Of a DNA stretch of 64,000 nucleotides, positions 27,088-35,814 are shown piece after piece. This DNA comes from RXIX01 sp003989075 (lineage in GTDB: Bacteria > Pseudomonadota > Gammaproteobacteria > Competibacterales > Competibacteraceae). Position 1 is the stretch's first letter. Each line of letters opens with the position of its first letter. The notes under the pieces are model-generated. The model made no database searches. It saw only the letters and a list, made by a program, of their open reading frames with translations, and was not told the origin of the DNA. The stretch is from positions 1-64,000 of the forward strand of contig JAKOYN010000011.1 of the NCBI GenBank assembly GCA_029780415.1, read 5' to 3'. Position numbers and translations under genes: made by a program.

Positions 27088-27511
27088 GATCATCCCCGTG
27101 CACCGGTGCGTCCGTTCCGTCCGGGCGCGCCGGGCGCAGCAGATTTAAGCCGCTTTCCACCAATGATGAACCGGTACGCACTACTTTGCGGGCCGTACGG
27201 TCGAGCAGTTCGGCCGCGTTTGTCACCGTCAGCGCCTCGATGAAACCCTTGCGTACCTCTTCGCGGAATGCCGGCAGACTCTCTATCGCCGCCTCCCGGA
27301 AACCCGCTACCAGTTCCGCCCGCACCTGGGGCAGCATTTCAACCGCTGCCGCATCCGCACCTGCCTTCACCCGCGCTTCCAGCGCCATGCTCATGGCCTC
27401 CAGTCGCGGCAGCAGCCAATGCCGCAGCAGCAATCCACCCAGCAGCAGGGTCAACAGGCTCGACGCCAGCGCGGTCGCGACGACCAGGATCAACAACTGC
27501 GCACCACTCAT
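27074..27511 (-). CDS. Small single-span membrane protein of unknown function
   Basis: A 145-residue protein. An N-terminal transmembrane helix (LLILVVATALASSLLTLLLGGLLL) is followed by a charged helical region (residues about 35-105) and a short conserved-looking NAAELLDRTARKVVRTGSSLVESGLNLL. There are no catalytic motifs and I do not recognise a family. GAGGGG lies upstream of ATG 27509-27511. It overlaps the acyl-CoA-binding protein gene tail to tail by 14 bases and is divergent from the fatty acyl-CoA reductase, so it could be membrane-tethered with the lipid enzymes, but this is only positional. Confidence 0.7.
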   Translation of the reverse strand: MSGAQLLILVVATALASSLLTLLLGGLLLRHWLLPRLEAMSMALEARVKAGADAAAVEMLPQVRAELVAGFREAAIESLPAFREEVRKGFIEALTVTNAAELLDRTARKVVRTGSSLVESGLNLLRPARPDGTDAPVHGDDLRRP

Positions 27512-27585
27512 TGATTGCCGTCCCCTCTGCCCACGCGCGGGCCACTCTGCTACCGGTTAGGAAAAGATTTCCTGCCACCCGAAAC

Positions 27586-27591
27586 TATAAT
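27586..27591 (+). promoter_or_regulatory. Candidate -10 box for the fatty acyl-CoA reductase
   Basis: A perfect TATAAT lies about 80 bases before the ATG at 27672. No good -35 is present at 16-18 bases upstream, so an activator may be needed. Confidence 0.35.
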
Positions 27592-27671
27592 AGTGCCTTG
27601 TCCGTGCCTGACCACTACAACACTGCTCAAACACCGCTCAAGCACCACCCAAGCCAGGAGTCCTGTTCACC

Positions 27672-29657
27672 ATGAATTACTTCATCACCGGAGCCTCGGG
27701 GTTCATCGGTCGCCGCCTCGTCGAAAAACTGCTCCAGCGCCCTGACAGCACGGTCTATTACCTGATTCTGGAGCGCGAACTGCCCCTGGTGGAGACCCTG
27801 CATAAACGCTGGGGCGCTGCCGCTGCGCGCACCGTGCCGATCATCGGTGATCTGACCCAGGCCCGGCTTGGCGTATCCGAGGCCGATCTGGCCCGGCTCA
27901 AGGGCAACATCGACCACCTGTTCCACCTGGCGGCGATCTACGACCTGAAGGCCAGTGCCGAGATTCAGGAAAAGGTCAATATCCAGGGCACCCGCAATGT
28001 CGTTGCCTTCGCCGAAGCGGTTGAGGTTGGCTGCTTCCACCTGACCAGCTCCATCGCCGCCGCCGGCCTGTATGAAGGTGTGTTTCGCGAGGACATGTTC
28101 GACGAGGCCGAGGAACTCGATAACCCCTACTACCGCACCAAGCACGAGTCGGAAGGCATCGTTCGTCGCGAATGCACCCGGCCCTGGCGCGTCTATCGTC
28201 CCGGCGCGGTGGTCGGCGATTCGCGCACCGGCGAGATGGACAAGATCGACGGCCCCTATTATTTCTTCAAGCTGATCCAGAAGATGCGCAACCTGCTGCC
28301 ACCCTGGATGCCGATGGTCGGCATCGAGGGCGGCCGGCTGAACCTGGTGCCGGTCAACTTCATCGTTGACGCCATGGATCATATCGCCCATCTCGACGGC
28401 CTTGATGGCCAGTGCTTCCACCTGGTCGATCCCCACCCGCACCGGATTGGCGATATTCTCAACCTGTTTGCCCATGCCGCGCACGCACCGCAGATGAGCC
28501 TGCGGGTCAACGCGCTGATGTTTGCCTTTGTACCATCGGTGATCAAGACCGGTCTGGCGCACTTCAAGCCGGCGCGGCGCATCAAGGATCAGATCCTCAA
28601 GGATCTGGGCATTCCCCAGGACGTGCTCGGCCTGATCAACTACCCGACCCGCTTTGATTGCCGCGAGACCCTCAAGGCGCTCAAGGGCACCGACATCAGC
28701 GTGCCACCGCTGGAAACCTACGCCGCGAAGCTGTGGGATTACTGGGAGCGCAACCTCGACCCCGATCTGTTCGTCGATCGCAGCCTGAGCGGCGCGATCA
28801 AGGGCAAGGTGGTGATGATCACCGGCGCATCCGCGGGCATTGGCAAGGCCGCCGCGCTCAAGATCGGCGAGGCCGGCGCCAAGACCATCATCATCGCCCG
28901 CACCGAGGAAAAGCTGCTGGAGACCCAGCAGGAAATCGCAGCGCGTGGCGGTCAGGCCTTCATCTACACCGCCGATGTCTCCGATATCGCCTCCTGTGAC
29001 GCATTGGTGCGGCGGGTCCTGGATGATCATGGCGGCGTCGATATCCTGATCAACAACGCCGGGCGTTCGATTCGCCGCGCGATTGAAAACTCGCTGGATC
29101 GCTTCCACGACTACGAACGCACCATGCAGCTCAACTATTTTGGTGCGCTGCGGCTGATCATGGGCTTCATCCCCAGCATGCTGCAGAAAAAGCGCGGTCA
29201 CATCATCAACATCTCGTCGATTGGTGTGCTCAGCAACGCACCGCGCTTTTCGGCCTATGTTGCCTCCAAGGCAGCACTGGATGCCTTCTCACGCTGCGCG
29301 GTGGCCGAGTTCTCCGACAGCGGCATCGAGTTCACCACCATCAATATGCCGCTGGTGCGCACCGAGATGATCGCGCCGACCAAGATCTATCAGCATGTGC
29401 CGACCCTCAGCCCCGAGGAAGCCGCTGATCTGATCGTGCAGGCGATCATCTACAAGCCCGAGCGTATCGCCACACGGATCGGCATCTTCGCCCAGGTGCT
29501 GCATGCCGTAGCGCCGAAGATCTACGCTGTCATCATGAACACCGCCTTCCGTCTGTTCCCGGAATCGTCGGCGGCCAAGAAAGGGCATCAGGGCGATCAG
29601 GAGCCGTCGCTGGAGCAGATTTCCTTTGCCCAATTCACCCGGGGCATCTACTGGTGA
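27672..29657 (+). CDS. Fatty acyl-CoA reductase, two-domain (alcohol-forming type)
   Basis: A 661-residue fusion of two nucleotide-binding domains. Residues 1-370 are an extended SDR/male-sterility-like acyl reductase (FITGASGFIGRR at 4-15, SSIAAAGLY, YYRTKHESE). Residues about 378-661 are a classical SDR (MITGASAGIGKA near 383, NNAGRSIRRA, ISSIGVLSNAPRFSAYVASK with the Tyr-Lys pair near 529). From memory, its length and many motifs (YYFFKLIQKMR, IEGGRLNLVPV, GRSIRR, the terminal FTRGIYW) closely match the Marinobacter enzyme that reduces acyl-CoA through aldehyde to fatty alcohol with NADPH. With the nearby WS/DGAT it would complete wax ester synthesis. Confidence 0.92.
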   Translation: MNYFITGASGFIGRRLVEKLLQRPDSTVYYLILERELPLVETLHKRWGAAAARTVPIIGDLTQARLGVSEADLARLKGNIDHLFHLAAIYDLKASAEIQEKVNIQGTRNVVAFAEAVEVGCFHLTSSIAAAGLYEGVFREDMFDEAEELDNPYYRTKHESEGIVRRECTRPWRVYRPGAVVGDSRTGEMDKIDGPYYFFKLIQKMRNLLPPWMPMVGIEGGRLNLVPVNFIVDAMDHIAHLDGLDGQCFHLVDPHPHRIGDILNLFAHAAHAPQMSLRVNALMFAFVPSVIKTGLAHFKPARRIKDQILKDLGIPQDVLGLINYPTRFDCRETLKALKGTDISVPPLETYAAKLWDYWERNLDPDLFVDRSLSGAIKGKVVMITGASAGIGKAAALKIGEAGAKTIIIARTEEKLLETQQEIAARGGQAFIYTADVSDIASCDALVRRVLDDHGGVDILINNAGRSIRRAIENSLDRFHDYERTMQLNYFGALRLIMGFIPSMLQKKRGHIINISSIGVLSNAPRFSAYVASKAALDAFSRCAVAEFSDSGIEFTTINMPLVRTEMIAPTKIYQHVPTLSPEEAADLIVQAIIYKPERIATRIGIFAQVLHAVAPKIYAVIMNTAFRLFPESSAAKKGHQGDQEPSLEQISFAQFTRGIYW

Positions 29658-29761
29658 AGACAGCACGCCGGCGCTAGACTGCGCGACCGCGCCGGTGTGA
29701 GCATTTCGCGCCGCGCGCGGTCAAAGTGTTTCGGCACGGTCCAGCCGCGCTTCCTACCTGC

Positions 29762-29794
29762 CAAGGCGGTTTCCGGCCTCCGGAAACCGCCTTG
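29762..29794. repeat. Perfect 15-bp hairpin between the reductase and peroxiredoxin genes
   Basis: CAAGGCGGTTTCCGG (29762-29776), loop CCT, CCGGAAACCGCCTTG (29780-29794). A second, weaker inverted repeat, CCGGCGC/GCGCCGG, lies at 29668-29695. There is no T-run on either strand, so it is not a standard terminator. It ends 46 bases before the peroxiredoxin ATG. Confidence 0.85.
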
Positions 29795-29840
29795 CAATTC
29801 TCAAGAAACCCTAAAAAACCCGATCCGCGAGATTACCCCC

Positions 29841-30305
29841 ATGAAACTCAAAGTTGGCGACGCTGCCCCCTTATTCACCGCGACCACCACCGACGGCAGT
29901 ACCATCCGCCTGGGCGACTACCTGGGTACCAAGCTGGTGATATATTTCTACCCGATGGACGATACTCCGGGTTGCACCAAGCAGGCCTGCTCGCTGCGCG
30001 ATCACAACCAGGAGATCCGCGACAAGGGCGCTGCCATCCTCGGTGTCTCCACCCAGGACACCAGCAGCCACCAGCGTTTCACCGAGAAATACCAGCTCAA
30101 TTTCCCGCTGATTGCCGACACCGACGGCGCCATCAGCCGCGCCTATGGCGCCATTGGCAGCGGCGGCCTGATGGGCGCAGCCATGAGCCTGCTCGGTGTC
30201 GCCAACCGCATCACCTTCATCATCGATGAAAACGGCCACATCGCGCACATCATCGACAAGCCCGACTGCGCCAACCATGCCGAGGAAGTGCTGCAACTGC
30301 TATAG
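29841..30305 (+). CDS. bcp: Peroxiredoxin, BCP/PrxQ type
   Basis: A 154-residue thioredoxin-fold peroxidase from ATG 29841 (MKLKVGDAAPLF). FYPMDDTPGCTKQACSLRD has the peroxidatic Cys and, five residues on, the resolving Cys typical of PrxQ/BCP proteins. It reduces hydrogen peroxide and organic or lipid hydroperoxides using thioredoxin. The longer open frame upstream crosses the 15-bp hairpin and is not coding. Its position after the acyl-CoA reductase may reflect protection of stored lipid from peroxidation (inference). Confidence 0.92.
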   Translation: MKLKVGDAAPLFTATTTDGSTIRLGDYLGTKLVIYFYPMDDTPGCTKQACSLRDHNQEIRDKGAAILGVSTQDTSSHQRFTEKYQLNFPLIADTDGAISRAYGAIGSGGLMGAAMSLLGVANRITFIIDENGHIAHIIDKPDCANHAEEVLQLL

Positions 30306-30646
30306 GGCATTCCAGTCTTTTTGGCGTCACCGGATGCCACAACCGGCTACACTTCAAGTCTGGATCGTCTACCCGGAAGCGGCGCTACCCTCCATAATGA
30401 GACCCGCCGCGCGGTTGCCGCCCCCGCCTCGCTTTGCTCCTGGCTTGCCGGGCAAGCGGCCACCGCTCTCGACTTGACCGCCTTTCGCCGAGGAGACCTG
30501 CATGCCCGGGCGCTCTGCCTGCCACGCCGACCCTGACAATCCGTGGACGCGCCTGCGAATGGCCACGCTGCCCACGCCAGCCGATACAGCCGCGCACCCG
30601 CTGCTCGCAAACCCCGTCATCCCCACCGCTGCCCGGAGAGATGCCC
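30306..30646. other. Intergenic region upstream of the PP2C phosphatase gene
   Basis: About 340 bases with no convincing gene, hairpin or promoter consensus. Several frames are open through it in GC-rich DNA but have no ribosome-binding site and no recognisable content. The phosphatase start is set near its end. Confidence 0.4.
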
Positions 30647-31477
30647 GTGAGCACCGGTGATCCGCATAGCCCCATCGTCTGGCACAGCGGTGCCGCCAGT
30701 CAGCTCGGCGGACGCCATGAGCAGCAGGACCGCTGGGGCCTGTTTCCCCTGCCGGCCCAGGGTGGTCTACTGGCCGTGGTCGCCGATGGCATGGGCGGTC
30801 ACCTCGATGGAGCCCTGGGCGCACAGATCATCCTCGATACTGTCCGCGACTTCACCAGCCGCAGCGATTGCCCGCTGTGCGCTACGCCGATGGCCGCCCT
30901 GGAACAGCTCTGCCAGCAGATGCATGCCGCCATCAACCAGCGCTCGGAATCGGCGCGCAGCACCATCGTCATGGCCTGGCTCAGTGGCCGGCAGGTCTGG
31001 TGGCTCAATATCGGTGACAGCCGGCTTTATCATTTTCGCAACGGCCAGCGGCTGATGCGCACCCGCGATCACTCGGCCGTGCAGCTGCTCATGGATCTGG
31101 GGGAAATCGACGAGGCGCAAATGGCCACGCACCCGGCGCAGAACCGGTTGTATCGCTGCCTGGGTGGCGAGGATATGCCCAAACCCGATACCGGCCATTT
31201 CACGACCGAACCCGGCGACCTGCTGGTGCTGTGCTCGGATGGCATCTGGGAACACATCCGCGAAAACGAGTACTGGGACGCAGCGCAGCACCCCGATCTG
31301 GACAGCGCCGCCCACCTGCTGGCCGAGCAGGCCGTGCACCGCGGCGGTACCGAGGCTGACAACGCCACCCTGGTCCTGCTGCGCGCTGCCGGGCCGAATA
31401 AGCCGGCTGCCACGACACCCTGGTGGCAACAGCTGGGTGCAGCCTGGACGGCACTGCTGGGGCGTGGACGCCGCTAG
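30647..31477 (+). CDS. PP2C-type Ser/Thr protein phosphatase
   Basis: A 276-residue PPM-family phosphatase. GTG 30647 has GGAG eight bases upstream and is preferred over ATG 30641, whose spacing is only two bases. Metal-binding and catalytic motifs are present in order: QLGGRHEQQDRWG, VVADGMGGHLDG, WWLNIGDSRLYHFR, LVLCSDGIW and DNATLVLL. It removes phosphate from Ser/Thr in an Mn/Mg-dependent reaction. The following gene, 63 bases downstream, is a Ser/Thr kinase, forming a kinase/phosphatase switch. The mid-protein SRSDCPLCATPM loop with two cysteines is unusual. Confidence 0.9.
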   Translation: MSTGDPHSPIVWHSGAASQLGGRHEQQDRWGLFPLPAQGGLLAVVADGMGGHLDGALGAQIILDTVRDFTSRSDCPLCATPMAALEQLCQQMHAAINQRSESARSTIVMAWLSGRQVWWLNIGDSRLYHFRNGQRLMRTRDHSAVQLLMDLGEIDEAQMATHPAQNRLYRCLGGEDMPKPDTGHFTTEPGDLLVLCSDGIWEHIRENEYWDAAQHPDLDSAAHLLAEQAVHRGGTEADNATLVLLRAAGPNKPAATTPWWQQLGAAWTALLGRGRR

Positions 31478-31540
31478 CGCTACCCCGTGATCCTGAACTG
31501 CCAATGCTCCGCGACACCGGGAATGCCATAGGGAAGCCCG

Positions 31541-34219
31541 ATGACCGATGAAACAAACTCGCTACCGCCGGGTTTCAGCCTGCACCGTTACCTGATTGAA
31601 GGGATCCTCGGTGCGGGTGGCTTTGGCATCACCTACCGGGCGATGCACGAGGCACTGGAGAACGAGGTCGCCATCAAGGAATACTTTCCTGCCGAATGGG
31701 CCTATCGCGATCACAACGGCATTACCGTCCGCGCCAACGCCCAGGGCCAGATTCCGGCGCGCAGCGGCGAGCCACCCTGCTACGACTGGGGCCTGCAGCG
31801 CTTCCTCGATGAAGCCAAGATCCTGGTGCAGATCAACCACCCGGGCGTGGTGCGGGTGCGCGATTACTTCACGGCCAATGGCTCGGCCTACATCGTCATG
31901 GAGTTCGAGGAGGGCGAATCGCTGAGCACTTCGCTGCAGCGCGGCGGCATCCTGCCCGAACAGGAGCTGCGCCGCCTGCTCGACGATGTGCTGCCGGCAC
32001 TGGAAGCGGTCCACGGCCAGGGCTATCTGCATCGCGACCTCAAGCCCAGTAATCTTTACGTGCGCAACCGTGACGGTCACGTCATGCTGATTGACTTCGG
32101 CGCCGCCCGTCAGGCGCTCGGCCGGCGCACCCGCAGCGTCACCAGCGTAGTCACGCCCGGCTATTCACCGATCGAACAGTACGTCACGGTCAGCGAGGAC
32201 TACGGTCCCTGGACCGACATCTACGCCCTCGGCGCGGTGCTGTATCGCTGCATTACCGGCGCGCCGCCGGTGGAAGCGCCGGGCCGGGTGCTCAAGGATC
32301 CGGTGCAGCCGGCGATCGAGGCCGGTGCCGGACTGTACTCGCGCGACCTGCTGCAGATGGTGGATCGCGCCCTGGCTGTGCGCCCCGAGGAACGCTTCCA
32401 GAGCGTCGCCGAGATGCGCACCGCGCTGCGCGAAGCCGAACGCTCGCCGCAGCAAGTCGACTTTTCCCAGGTACCGCCGATCGCCCCGGAAATTCTCGAT
32501 CTGCTACCGCGCGATGAAGCACCACCGCTGCAATTCACCCCCATTTCGCAGCCCTCCGAACCAGCCCAGCGCGACGCCTGGGACAACAGCAGTCGCATTC
32601 GTCTGGAACGGCGCTCAATGCCCTCGCGCCAGCAGGCCACACCGGCGGAATCGCGTTCGACACCTTCGCATCGAGCCGGTGGCCCCAGGGCAGTGACAGC
32701 CGCAGAATTGCAACCAGCCTTCGATGAACCACCGCCGCCGCGCAAAAGCGAGTCCGACTCCCTGCCACTGCTGGACAACATCTGGGAACACCTCGACGAA
32801 CTGTCGCAGCTGACGGCACCCGATACCGAAGCCGAGGCCAGGGATCAGGTCGAAGCCGGACCCGCGCCCCCCGCGTCTCTGCAACAGCCGCCCCACCCCA
32901 CGGCAACGGACAGCGATTCGGCAGCACGGCTGCTCAAGCGCACACCGCAGTCAGCGGTCGAGCACCTGCGCAAACTCTCCACAGCCCGCAATATCGACGA
33001 ACCGGCCGATCGTCCCTCGGCACGCGGGAACGCTGAGGCACGCAGCACCGCGCTGACCGGATCGGACATCGCGATCATCGCCGAAATCCCCATCACACCA
33101 CCCGTTCGCCCGCCCATCAACTGGCGCCGCATCCTGCTGACGGTCTTCGTGGTCTGCGGGCTGTCCGGCACCGGACTGCTCGGCCATGAGTACTACAATG
33201 CGCTCCAGGATCAGCAGCAGCGCCAGCAAAGCGCCCTGCACCAGCAGGAACAGGAAGCGGAAGCACTACGGGCTCAGCAGGAAGCCGAGCGGATCAACGC
33301 CGAAATCAACCGCAATATCGAACAGGCCCGCAGCGCGATCAACAGCCGGGAATGGGCCCGCGCCAGCGTGTATCTGGAACGGGCCGCCGCACTCGGTCCC
33401 AGCCATCCGGCGGTTGCGGCTCTGCGCGAGCAGCTCAAGGCCATTCAGCACCCCGGCGAACAACGCAGCCGTACCGAAAAGACCACCGGTATGCGCCTGC
33501 AGTGGATCGAGGGAGGCTGTTTTGACATGGGCAGCCCAGCCAGCGAACGTGATCGCGGCCAGGATGAGCGGCCCCATCAGGTCTGCGTCAAGGGCTTCTG
33601 GATCGGCCAGAACGAAATCACCAACGGTCAATACCGGCGCTTTCGGCCTGATCATGACAGCGGCACCACCCAGAACCGCTCCCTGAATGCCGACAACCAG
33701 CCGGCGGTCAACCTGAGCTGGAACGACGCGGCCGCCTTCACCGAATGGCTGTCCTGGGAAGCCGAGCGCGGCCAGCGCTTCCGCCTGCCGACCGAAGCGG
33801 AATGGGAATATGCCATCCGCGCCGGCACCACCAGCCGCTACTACTGGGGAGATGAGATCGATCCGCTGTACGCCAACTTCTCCGACCGCAACGACCCGAC
33901 TGGCGCGTCAATCGGCAATCTCGACGATGGCCAGGCCGTCACCGCGCCGGTGGGCCGCTACCGGGCCAATGCCTGGAACCTGTATGACATGGCCGGCAAC
34001 GTCTGGGAATGGACCTGCTCGGAATATGACAGCCGCTACAGCGGCCCGGAGCTGGCCTGCGTGGAGCGGCGCGGTGGCGAGGGTCAGCGGGTTGTGCGGG
34101 GCGGATCCTGGAATAACGGCCCCGGCGATCTGCGCTCGGCGCGGCGCCTGGCTCGCGCACCCGGTCAGCGCGATGCGATGACCGGATTCCGGGTCGTTCT
34201 CGAAGAGCGCAGCGAGTAG
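31541..34219 (+). CDS. Ser/Thr kinase fused to a sulfatase-modifying-factor (FGE-like) domain
   Basis: An 892-residue protein. The N-terminal kinase (residues 15-290) is complete: GAGGFG loop, K46 in VAIKEYFP, HRDLKPSN (D166), DFG at 185-187, and TPGYSPIEQYV. Then come a Pro/Ser-rich linker, one transmembrane helix at about 527-548 (ILLTVFVVCGLSGTGLLG), a Gln/Glu coiled coil, and an extracytoplasmic FGE-sulfatase domain at about 650-892 (MVWIEGG-like start, RLPTEAEWEYA, NVWEWT, RVVRGGSW, GFRVV). The region after RGGSW (NNGPGDLRSARR) lacks the two cysteines used by true formylglycine-generating enzymes, so this domain is probably a binding module. The adjacent PP2C gene suggests a reversible phospho-signalling pair. 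Confidence 0.92.
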   Translation: MTDETNSLPPGFSLHRYLIEGILGAGGFGITYRAMHEALENEVAIKEYFPAEWAYRDHNGITVRANAQGQIPARSGEPPCYDWGLQRFLDEAKILVQINHPGVVRVRDYFTANGSAYIVMEFEEGESLSTSLQRGGILPEQELRRLLDDVLPALEAVHGQGYLHRDLKPSNLYVRNRDGHVMLIDFGAARQALGRRTRSVTSVVTPGYSPIEQYVTVSEDYGPWTDIYALGAVLYRCITGAPPVEAPGRVLKDPVQPAIEAGAGLYSRDLLQMVDRALAVRPEERFQSVAEMRTALREAERSPQQVDFSQVPPIAPEILDLLPRDEAPPLQFTPISQPSEPAQRDAWDNSSRIRLERRSMPSRQQATPAESRSTPSHRAGGPRAVTAAELQPAFDEPPPPRKSESDSLPLLDNIWEHLDELSQLTAPDTEAEARDQVEAGPAPPASLQQPPHPTATDSDSAARLLKRTPQSAVEHLRKLSTARNIDEPADRPSARGNAEARSTALTGSDIAIIAEIPITPPVRPPINWRRILLTVFVVCGLSGTGLLGHEYYNALQDQQQRQQSALHQQEQEAEALRAQQEAERINAEINRNIEQARSAINSREWARASVYLERAAALGPSHPAVAALREQLKAIQHPGEQRSRTEKTTGMRLQWIEGGCFDMGSPASERDRGQDERPHQVCVKGFWIGQNEITNGQYRRFRPDHDSGTTQNRSLNADNQPAVNLSWNDAAAFTEWLSWEAERGQRFRLPTEAEWEYAIRAGTTSRYYWGDEIDPLYANFSDRNDPTGASIGNLDDGQAVTAPVGRYRANAWNLYDMAGNVWEWTCSEYDSRYSGPELACVERRGGEGQRVVRGGSWNNGPGDLRSARRLARAPGQRDAMTGFRVVLEERSE

Positions 34220-34228
34220 ACCGCCGGC

Positions 34229-34684
34229 TCAGGTGCCGCGGCGGCTGACCATGAAGACTGCGGTGCCTTCAACCACGACCTTGTCCTGGACGGTGCAGAT
34301 CGTGCTCATGATCACCCGGCGCCGCTCGGTGTTGATCTCGGTAATGGTGCAGGTGGCGGTCACCGTGTCACCGATGCGCACCGGCGCCTTGAAGCGTAAC
34401 TGCTGATCGACGTAGATGCAGCCCGGCCCCGGCAGGCGGGTGCCGGCAACGCAGGAGATCAGCCCGGCGCAGAACATGCCGTGGGCGATGCGGCTCTTGA
34501 ACTGGGTCTGCGCGGCAAACACCTCGTTGCAGTGCACCGGGTTGTTGTCGCCGGTCAGCCCAGCGAACATGACCACGTCGGTCTCGGTGACGGTCTTGGC
34601 ATGGGAGGCGCTCATGCCAACCTGGAGATCCTCCAGATAATAGCCGTGGATGCTGTCGTTATAGCCTTCGTGGTTGGAATACAT
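34229..34684 (-). CDS. MaoC-like (R)-specific enoyl-CoA hydratase, PhaJ type
   Basis: A 151-residue single hot-dog-fold protein. ATG 34682-34684 (MYSNHEGYN) has GGAG six bases upstream; the longer upstream frame is not supported. VVMFAGLTGDNNPVHCNE carries the catalytic Asp and His of (R)-hydratases, and IAHGMFCAGLIS follows as in PhaJ. It converts trans-2-enoyl-CoA from beta-oxidation to (R)-3-hydroxyacyl-CoA, the monomer for medium-chain PHA. It converges on the kinase gene with a nine-base gap and is divergent from the etf genes, whose product supports beta-oxidation. Confidence 0.88.
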   Translation of the reverse strand: MYSNHEGYNDSIHGYYLEDLQVGMSASHAKTVTETDVVMFAGLTGDNNPVHCNEVFAAQTQFKSRIAHGMFCAGLISCVAGTRLPGPGCIYVDQQLRFKAPVRIGDTVTATCTITEINTERRRVIMSTICTVQDKVVVEGTAVFMVSRRGT

Positions 34685-35043
34685 GGACTTCTCCGGTCGT
34701 TGAGATATTCGATTGGGCGTCTGGATCGCCGACGCGGCGCATAGCCTACACGAGCAGGCCAAGCAGTGGGAAATCCTGACCCGGCCCGCAGCCAAACCAC
34801 CGGCGCAGCTTAGCCAATAAAGGCATTGCATCGCTGAAAGGGGACCAATACCATAGCGCAGCCAAGCTAAACGCGACGGATATACAGATCTCCCCCGGAC
34901 GCTAGCGCCCTGGCCGTACACATTACAAACCTCCATGTCCGGGCATGGTTTTCTCCCTCCGATGCCGGGTTCTTCCTCCCGCGTCCGGCTATCCGTCTGC
35001 GTCGATTTCCGACACATTCAGTAATTCCAAGCGAAGGTGAACG
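34685..35043. other. Divergent regulatory region between phaJ-like and etfB genes
   Basis: This 359-base region should contain promoters for both the hydratase and the etf operon. A TATACA at about 34880 is a possible -10 for etfB but has no matching -35. No gene, terminator or strong repeat was recognised. Confidence 0.4.
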
Positions 35044-35793
35044 ATGAAAATTCTAGTCGCCGTAAAACGGGTCGTGGACTACAACGTCAAGGTTCGGGCA
35101 AAGGCGGACGGCTCCGGCGTAGAAACCGCCAACGTCAAGATGTCCATGAATCCGTTCGACGAAATCGCCGTTGAAGAGGCCGTCCGCCTGCAGGAAGCTG
35201 GCAAGGCCAAGGAAATCGTCGCCGTCTCACTGGGTGTGGCAGCCTGTCAGGACACGATTCGCACTGCGCTGGCCATGGGCGCCGACCGCGGCATCCTGGT
35301 GGAAAGCGATGCCGAACTGCAGCCGCTGGCGGTGGCCAAACTGCTCAAGGCGGTGGTCGAGAAGGAAAAGCCCGATCTGGTGATCCTTGGCAAGCAGGCG
35401 ATCGACGACGATGCCAACCAGACCGGCCAGATGCTGGCGGCGCTGCTGGGCTGGGCGCAGGGCACCTTCGCCTCCAAGGTCGAAGCCGGCGCCGGCGAAC
35501 TGAGCATCACCCGTGAAATCGACGGCGGCCTGGAGACCCTGGCCCTGCAACTGCCGGCGGTGGTCACCAGCGACCTGCGCCTGAATGAACCGCGTTTCGT
35601 CAAGCTGCCCAACATCATGAAGGCCAAGAAAAAGCCTCTTGAGGTGCTCAAGCCGGCCGATCTGGGCGTTGACGTGACCCCGCGCCTGGTTACCCTCAAG
35701 GTGCAGGAACCGCCCAAGCGCCAGGCCGGTATCAAGGTCGGCAGCGTCGCCGAACTGGTCGCCAAGCTGCACAGCGAAGCCCACGTCCTCTAA
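35044..35793 (+). CDS. etfB: Electron transfer flavoprotein, beta subunit
   Basis: A 249-residue subunit. VAVKRVVDYNVKVRAK opens the protein, and the signature VEEAVRLQEAGKAKEIVAVSLG and LVILGKQAIDDDANQTGQ bind the nucleotide (AMP). With EtfA it accepts electrons from acyl-CoA dehydrogenases and passes them to ETF:ubiquinone oxidoreductase. GAAGGTGA precedes ATG 35044. etfA follows by 21 bases and an acyl-CoA dehydrogenase gene by about 1 kb, a functional operon for fatty acid oxidation. Confidence 0.97.
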   Translation: MKILVAVKRVVDYNVKVRAKADGSGVETANVKMSMNPFDEIAVEEAVRLQEAGKAKEIVAVSLGVAACQDTIRTALAMGADRGILVESDAELQPLAVAKLLKAVVEKEKPDLVILGKQAIDDDANQTGQMLAALLGWAQGTFASKVEAGAGELSITREIDGGLETLALQLPAVVTSDLRLNEPRFVKLPNIMKAKKKPLEVLKPADLGVDVTPRLVTLKVQEPPKRQAGIKVGSVAELVAKLHSEAHVL

Positions 35794-35814
35794 GCCCGCG
35801 GGAACCGAATTGCC

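Noticed and set aside
27627..29201. 524-codon minus-strand ORF opposite the acyl-CoA reductase
   Set aside because: Antisense shadow of a strongly supported gene; no domain or ribosome-binding site.
30306..30646. N-terminal extension of the phosphatase from ATG 30434
   Set aside because: The added residues have no PP2C similarity and a good GGAG-spaced GTG lies at 30647.
33490..34219. Active formylglycine-generating enzyme at the kinase C-terminus
   Set aside because: The fold is present but the required cysteine pair after RGGSW is absent and no sulfatase gene is in the window.
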